From the NCBI GenBank assembly GCA_050012375.1, contig JBEKHH010000008.1, forward strand, positions 55,275 to 119,274: a stretch of 64,000 nucleotides of DNA, given 5' to 3'. Below the pieces are notes generated by a model. The model was not told the origin of the DNA and did no database searches. It saw only the letters and a program-made list of their open reading frames with translations. Shown piece after piece: positions 60,765 to 64,000 of the stretch (position 1 is the first letter of the stretch; each line of letters begins with the position of its first letter). Source of the DNA: PALSA-1353 sp050012375 (GTDB lineage: Bacteria; Planctomycetota; Phycisphaerae; Tepidisphaerales; Tepidisphaeraceae). Made by a program: the position numbers and the translations under genes.

Positions 60765-62327
60765 ATGGATTCTGGCCGGGATGTCAACTGCAAGTCGGCT
60801 CTGGCGGCACAAGACCACGCCGGGCTCAACGTGTTGGGACTGGGCGCGGTGGCGGATGGATCAACCCCCTGCACCGCCGCGTTGCAGCAGGCGATCGACC
60901 GCTGCGCCGAGCGCGGCGGCGGAACCGTGTTCGTCCCGCCCGGCAAATATGTGACCGGCACCCTCTGGTTGCGCAGCAACATCATCCTGCATCTGGATGC
61001 CGGGGCAATTATCCTGGGCGAGACCGACCCCACCGCCTATCCGATCTGGAGCAGCCGCTGGGAAGGGAAAAGCCCTCACCCATCACACGCCCCGCTGATC
61101 GCCGGCGAGGGGCTGACCAATATCGCCTTGACCGGCCGGGGCGTTATCGACGGTCGCGGCCAATCCTGGTGGGACCTGTTCAACCACAATCAATTGCGGA
61201 ACGTGCGGCCGAATCTCCTCCGATTCGTCGATTGCCGCGACATCCTGATCGACGGCCTCACCTTCATCAATTCGCCGCGCTGGACGCTCAATCCAACCGC
61301 CTGCGATAACCTGACCATTGCCAACGTCACCATCCGCAATCCGCACGATTCGCCGAACACCGACGGGATCAACCCCGACGCGTGCAACAACGTGCACATT
61401 TCCAATTGCCATATCGACGTCGGCGACGACTGCATCTCGATCAAATCCGGATCGGAAGAGGACGGCCGGCGGATGCCGCGGCCCTGTCAGAACGTGACCA
61501 TCGCCAACTGCACGATGCTGCATGGTCACGGGGGGGTGGTGATCGGCAGCGAGATGTCCGGGGGCGTGCGGAACGTGGCGATCTCCAACTGCGTCTTCTG
61601 CGGCACGGAGAGGGGAATTCGGCTCAAATCCCGCCGCGGGCGCGGCAATGCCGTCGAGGATCTGCGCGTGGACAACATCGTGATGGACAATGTTCTGTGC
61701 CCGATCGTGGTGAACCTGTTCTACGTGTGCGGGACGCCCCAAAACAGCAGGCTTCTGGACGCCTCGCCGCAGCCGGTGACTTCCGCCACGCCGCAGTTCC
61801 GGCGCTTGCAATTCAGCAATATCACGGCCCGCAAGGTGAAATACGCCGCCGCGTTCATCCTCGGCCTGCCCGAGATGTTCGTCGAGGACATCGTGCTGGA
61901 CGGGATTTCGGTGTACATGGACCCGGCAAACGCTCAGGCCGGTTCCCCGGCCATGGCCGCCGGCGCGCTAGACATGTGCCGGGCGGGCATCGTCCTGAAA
62001 AACGCCCGGAACGTGAAGCTGCGGCGAATCGACATTTACGACCAGCTCGGCCCGGCCGTGATCGTTAACAATTCGCAGGATATCCTCGTGAGCGACCTGT
62101 ACGCCTCGGTGGACGGCCAGAAGCCGCTGGTGCTGGTTGACGGAATGAGTTCGTCTTACGTCGCTGACGATGAGGCCCAGGCGGAGCAGTTGATTCCAGC
62201 CGGCCACGGCGACGTCCAGCGCGTTCGCACGTTTGTTCGCGGCGGGCGCATCGGCCGGCGAAGCCGCTCGGGCGCCGACGCGGCCCTGTCAAAGCTCTCC
62301 GCGGAGTCCTCGCCGGATCTCGCCTAA
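60765..62327 (+). CDS. GH28 glycoside hydrolase without evident signal peptide
   Basis: The ~520-residue protein has all GH28 motifs: NTDGINPDAC, DVGDDCISIKSGSEEDGRR, HGHGGVVIGSEMSGG and IRLKSRRGRGN. It resembles exo-type or PelB/YesM-like cytoplasmic or periplasmic galacturonidases. ATG 60765 follows GGAG by five bases; the frame is open to TTG 60663. No signal peptide is seen with either start, unlike the two other GH28 enzymes here, so it may act inside the cell on oligomers. The last ~22 codons are duplicated at 63259-63325. Confidence 0.88.
   Translation: MDSGRDVNCKSALAAQDHAGLNVLGLGAVADGSTPCTAALQQAIDRCAERGGGTVFVPPGKYVTGTLWLRSNIILHLDAGAIILGETDPTAYPIWSSRWEGKSPHPSHAPLIAGEGLTNIALTGRGVIDGRGQSWWDLFNHNQLRNVRPNLLRFVDCRDILIDGLTFINSPRWTLNPTACDNLTIANVTIRNPHDSPNTDGINPDACNNVHISNCHIDVGDDCISIKSGSEEDGRRMPRPCQNVTIANCTMLHGHGGVVIGSEMSGGVRNVAISNCVFCGTERGIRLKSRRGRGNAVEDLRVDNIVMDNVLCPIVVNLFYVCGTPQNSRLLDASPQPVTSATPQFRRLQFSNITARKVKYAAAFILGLPEMFVEDIVLDGISVYMDPANAQAGSPAMAAGALDMCRAGIVLKNARNVKLRRIDIYDQLGPAVIVNNSQDILVSDLYASVDGQKPLVLVDGMSSSYVADDEAQAEQLIPAGHGDVQRVRTFVRGGRIGRRSRSGADAALSKLSAESSPDLA
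62253..62319. repeat. Direct repeat of the GH28 3' end, left copy
   Basis: The 67 bp encoding the last residues of the GH28 protein (GRRSRSGADAALSKLSAESS) recur at 63259-63325 with about five mismatches, spacing 1006 bp. The two copies bracket the antitoxin/toxin pair. Confidence 0.9.
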
Positions 62328-62443
62328 ATCGACTTCCCTTGCCTCGAAGGTGCGAAAAGCGGCGAAGGTGGTCCGCCGCCGGTGGACTGGCGGGGACCGG
62401 TTGTGCTATGCTGATTTACGACGGGCGACGGCAGGGCACGTAA

Positions 62444-62701
62444 ATGACAGTGACCATTCAACTCCAGGACCAGACGGTGGAAGCGCTTGCTGCCCAGGCA
62501 GCCGTTCGCGGCATTTCTCTGGAGGCATATCTTGTGGATCTGGCGAAAACTCACGCCCATGAGGCACAAGCCGCGCCGATATTGGATGCCGTTCGGGATT
62601 TTGACCAGACCCTGGACGAACTGTTCGCCGGCGATGCCCGTCCGCTTCCTTCGTTTCCACTATCCTATTCCCGGGAAGATATTTATTCCGATCGCGACTG
62701 A
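62444..62701 (+). CDS. Antitoxin-like protein of a VapBC-type pair
   Basis: The 85-residue protein begins MTVTIQLQDQTVEALAAQAA with a ribbon-helix-helix-like N-terminus, continues RGISLEAYLVDLAKTHA, and ends in an acidic tail (FDQTLDELFAGDARP) of the kind that wraps the toxin. Its stop overlaps the start of the PIN-domain frame (TGATG), the usual layout of such operons. The family name is inferred mainly from context. Confidence 0.7.
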   Translation: MTVTIQLQDQTVEALAAQAAVRGISLEAYLVDLAKTHAHEAQAAPILDAVRDFDQTLDELFAGDARPLPSFPLSYSREDIYSDRD

Positions 62702-63165
62702 TGCGGTATCTGCTCGACACCGGCATTCTCCTGCGCCTGGTCAACCGACAAGCGGTGATGCACGAGAAGGTCCGCGAGGCGGTGCGGCAACTCAAGTCAC
62801 AAGGGCATCTAACGGTGACCGCGCCCCAGAACCTCGGCGAATTCTAGAACGTCTGCACCCGTCCCGAGGAAGCCCGCGGCGGACTTGGCCTGACGTTTGA
62901 CGAAGCCCACCGTCGGCTTCGCACCATCGAGCGGATCATCGCTCTGCTGCCCGAGTCGCCCGACGCTCATGCACGCTGGAGGGAATACGTCCTTACGCTC
63001 GGCGTTCGAGGGGTACAAGTCCATGACGCTCGCATTGTCGCCTTGATGAGTGTTCATGGCGTCACGCACATTCTTACTCTTAATGGTTCGGACTTCTCGC
63101 GCTATCCGGGCGTGGTGGCGGTCTCGCCTGAAGACGTCTGTTCGTCAGGCGCATGGCCGCGATGA
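62701..63165 (+). pseudogene. PIN-domain (VapC-like) toxin gene interrupted by an in-frame TAG
   Basis: The frame starts MRYLLDTGILLRLVNRQAVM and reads on to NLGEF, TAG (62845-62847), then NVCTRPEEARGGLGLTFDEA through VHDARIVALMSVHGVTHILT and LNGSDFSRYPGV to TGA at 63163. The acidic PIN residues are present on both sides (Asp6, Glu47, the Asp of VHDAR and that of NGSDF). Relatives have Trp at the TAG position (EFWNV), so one G-to-A change (TGG to TAG) explains the stop. The 48-residue product made without readthrough would lack half the active site. Everything else in the frame is intact, so the change seems recent. Confidence 0.82.
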
Positions 63166-63360
63166 AATGCGAGACCCGGAATGCTGAGAGATGGCCCGCG
63201 TGACGAACATCGTGAGACTAAAACCAGCGCAAGTCGCCTATTCGGGGCCTCACCCACTGGCCGGGGAAGCCGCTCGGGCGCCGACGCGGCCCTGTCAAAG
63301 CTCTCCGCGGAATCTTCTCCCGATCCCACATGATCGTTGGTTGATTGACTGAGCCAAATG
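63166..63360. other. Intergenic DNA containing the duplicated GH28 3' end
   Basis: Besides the repeat copy at 63259-63325 no gene is seen. The duplicated frame here would read to an alternative end (SSPDPT, TGA), consistent with being the original C-terminus of the GH28 gene or an older duplicate. Confidence 0.5.
63259..63325. repeat. Direct repeat of the GH28 3' end, right copy
   Basis: About 92% identical to 62253-62319; see that entry. Confidence 0.9.
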
Positions 63361-63384
63361 AAAAAGCGGAGCAATTTGCTCCGC
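63361..63384 (-). terminator. Rho-independent terminator of the partial prepilin gene
   Basis: On the minus strand GCGGAGCA-AAT-TGCTCCGC is followed by five T residues, 31 bp after the stop of the 63415 gene. Confidence 0.88.
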
Positions 63385-63414
63385 CTTCTCATTTCTATTA
63401 TCGAGTTGTTGACG

Positions 63415-64000
63415 TTACTTTAGCCCCTGTGCGCCCTTGATCCAGCCTCTAGCGTACTCGTTGCCGGTGTTGGGCGCCCAGGGCTTACCTTGTTGCCCTG
63501 AGTCTTTGTTATAAGCGTTGTAATAGGGAAGCAGCGGTGTGTACGGGGGACCGATGAGGTAGTCCAGGAATGCCGCAGTTTTGCCGAGGGCGTAAGTATA
63601 GGGCGGGTTTTTGCCGCTCGTATAGGTAAATGTATTACCAGTGACCGATCCGTCTGTCACCAGTGAATCCGTGTAAGGATTGATCTCAGAGACATGCCCG
63701 TCGGCGGAAAGGGCGTTGCACATTTTCCCGCCCCCGTGCGGCCTTCCAACACGGTTGACGGCGGTCGTCTCGCCGCTAACCGCAGCATTGTTGACCAAAT
63801 CCGCCCATTGCCCGAAATAACACTTATACCCTGCCGGCTGACCCACTTCGGAGCCAGAGGAGCTGCTGTGCTTGCCTGTGTCGGCGGAGTAAAAATTCGG
63901 CTTAGGGCTAGGGGAAAAAACCCCTGGACGTTGGTAAACTTGTGGCGTTCGGACAAGGAGGTCTGGATGACGTTAGAGAGTTTGGCCCGTCGGCTGCCGG
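63415..64000 (-). CDS. Prepilin-like / DUF1559-type protein, C-terminal part (runs off the window)
   Basis: The minus-strand frame stays open from the window edge to the stop at 63415; about 195 residues are visible, without the N-terminal pilin signal. The visible part has KLSNVIQTSLSERHKFTNVQ, FYSADTGKHSS, and HGGGKMCNALSADGHVSEI, where the His...ADGHV segment matches the H-X9-DG-type motif (here with 11 residues between). This is the usual C-terminal half of planctomycete pseudopilin-like proteins. It is not a short protein starting at the internal GTG 63846: similarity continues upstream of that codon. Confidence 0.78.

Noticed and set aside
63657..63956. 99-codon frame suggesting a frameshift in the last gene
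   Set aside because: Reading the 63415 frame upstream shows it stays open to the window edge with family-like sequence, so there is no frameshift; the gene is just cut by the window.

Overview
This looks like a chromosomal segment of a member of the Planctomycetota, most likely class Phycisphaerae. The evidence is the GC-rich coding sequence, a cluster of PEP-CTERM-type surface proteins ending in VPEP + hydrophobic segment + RRRR, two giant secreted proteins made of autotransporter-associated beta-strand repeats with a dockerin-like C-terminus, DUF1559-type prepilin proteins with an H-X9-DG motif, an ECF sigma factor fused to a membrane-anchored sensor tail, and many short palindromic intergenic repeats. 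The assignment is an inference from gene style; no 16S rRNA gene is present.

Layout. 1-11.7 kb: membrane-tethered sigma factor, an overlapping operon rtcB / GT-C-like glycosyltransferase / YyaL-DsbD fusion, then leucyl aminopeptidase, GH27 alpha-galactosidase, a secreted cyclophilin and the SRP RNA gene. 11.85-16.6 kb: five minus-strand PEP-CTERM proteins (one related pair and one related trio) with two strong terminators and a duplicated intergenic repeat. 16.8-22.2 kb: mixed accessory DNA with a truncated sigma-54 activator, nadK, a secreted protein with an internal duplication, a pRiA4b ORF-3 family protein, a 33-bp direct repeat bracketing a histidine phosphatase, and the first copy of a roughly 230-bp dispersed element. 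22.2-33.1 kb: BatA-like protein, a partner-switching set (STAS antagonist, HATPase kinase and, further on, a PocR-GAF-PP2C phosphatase), rhomboid protease, HEAT and TPR proteins, and a polytopic membrane protein. 33.1-38.2 kb: alpha/beta hydrolase, TPP riboswitch with thiC, DUF1844 protein, an RNase HII-like protein, tRNA-Asp and a DinB-like protein. 38.3-50.4 kb: two giant convergent surface proteins whose 3' ends form a long near-perfect inverted repeat, a prepilin, a LuxR-type regulator and a small unknown protein. 50.5-55 kb: 2-hydroxyacid dehydrogenase, second (inverted) copy of the dispersed element, methyltransferase, a tandem palindromic array, orphan atpC, greA and tRNA-Thr. 55-64 kb: pectin locus (AraC/XylR-type regulator, pectinesterase, three GH28 enzymes), a vapBC-like pair whose toxin gene carries an in-frame amber codon, bracketed by a duplication of the 3' end of the last GH28 gene, and a partial prepilin gene running off the window.

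How the genes fit together. The glycosidases, the pectinesterase and the many surface-anchored or secreted proteins fit a polysaccharide-degrading lifestyle. Housekeeping genes (nadK, thiC, greA, atpC, SRP RNA, tRNAs) are scattered singly, as is common in this phylum. The most unusual item is the dispersed element at 21995-22225 (+) and 51614-51855 (-): both copies keep a promoter-like pair with 17-bp spacing, a Shine-Dalgarno site, a 32- or 42-codon ORF starting MSA, and a C8-T-C7/9 tract, and each lies just upstream of a co-oriented gene. The other strong signals are the tandem palindrome array at 52753-52923, the interrupted toxin gene with its flanking duplication, and the 33-bp direct repeat near 21 kb.
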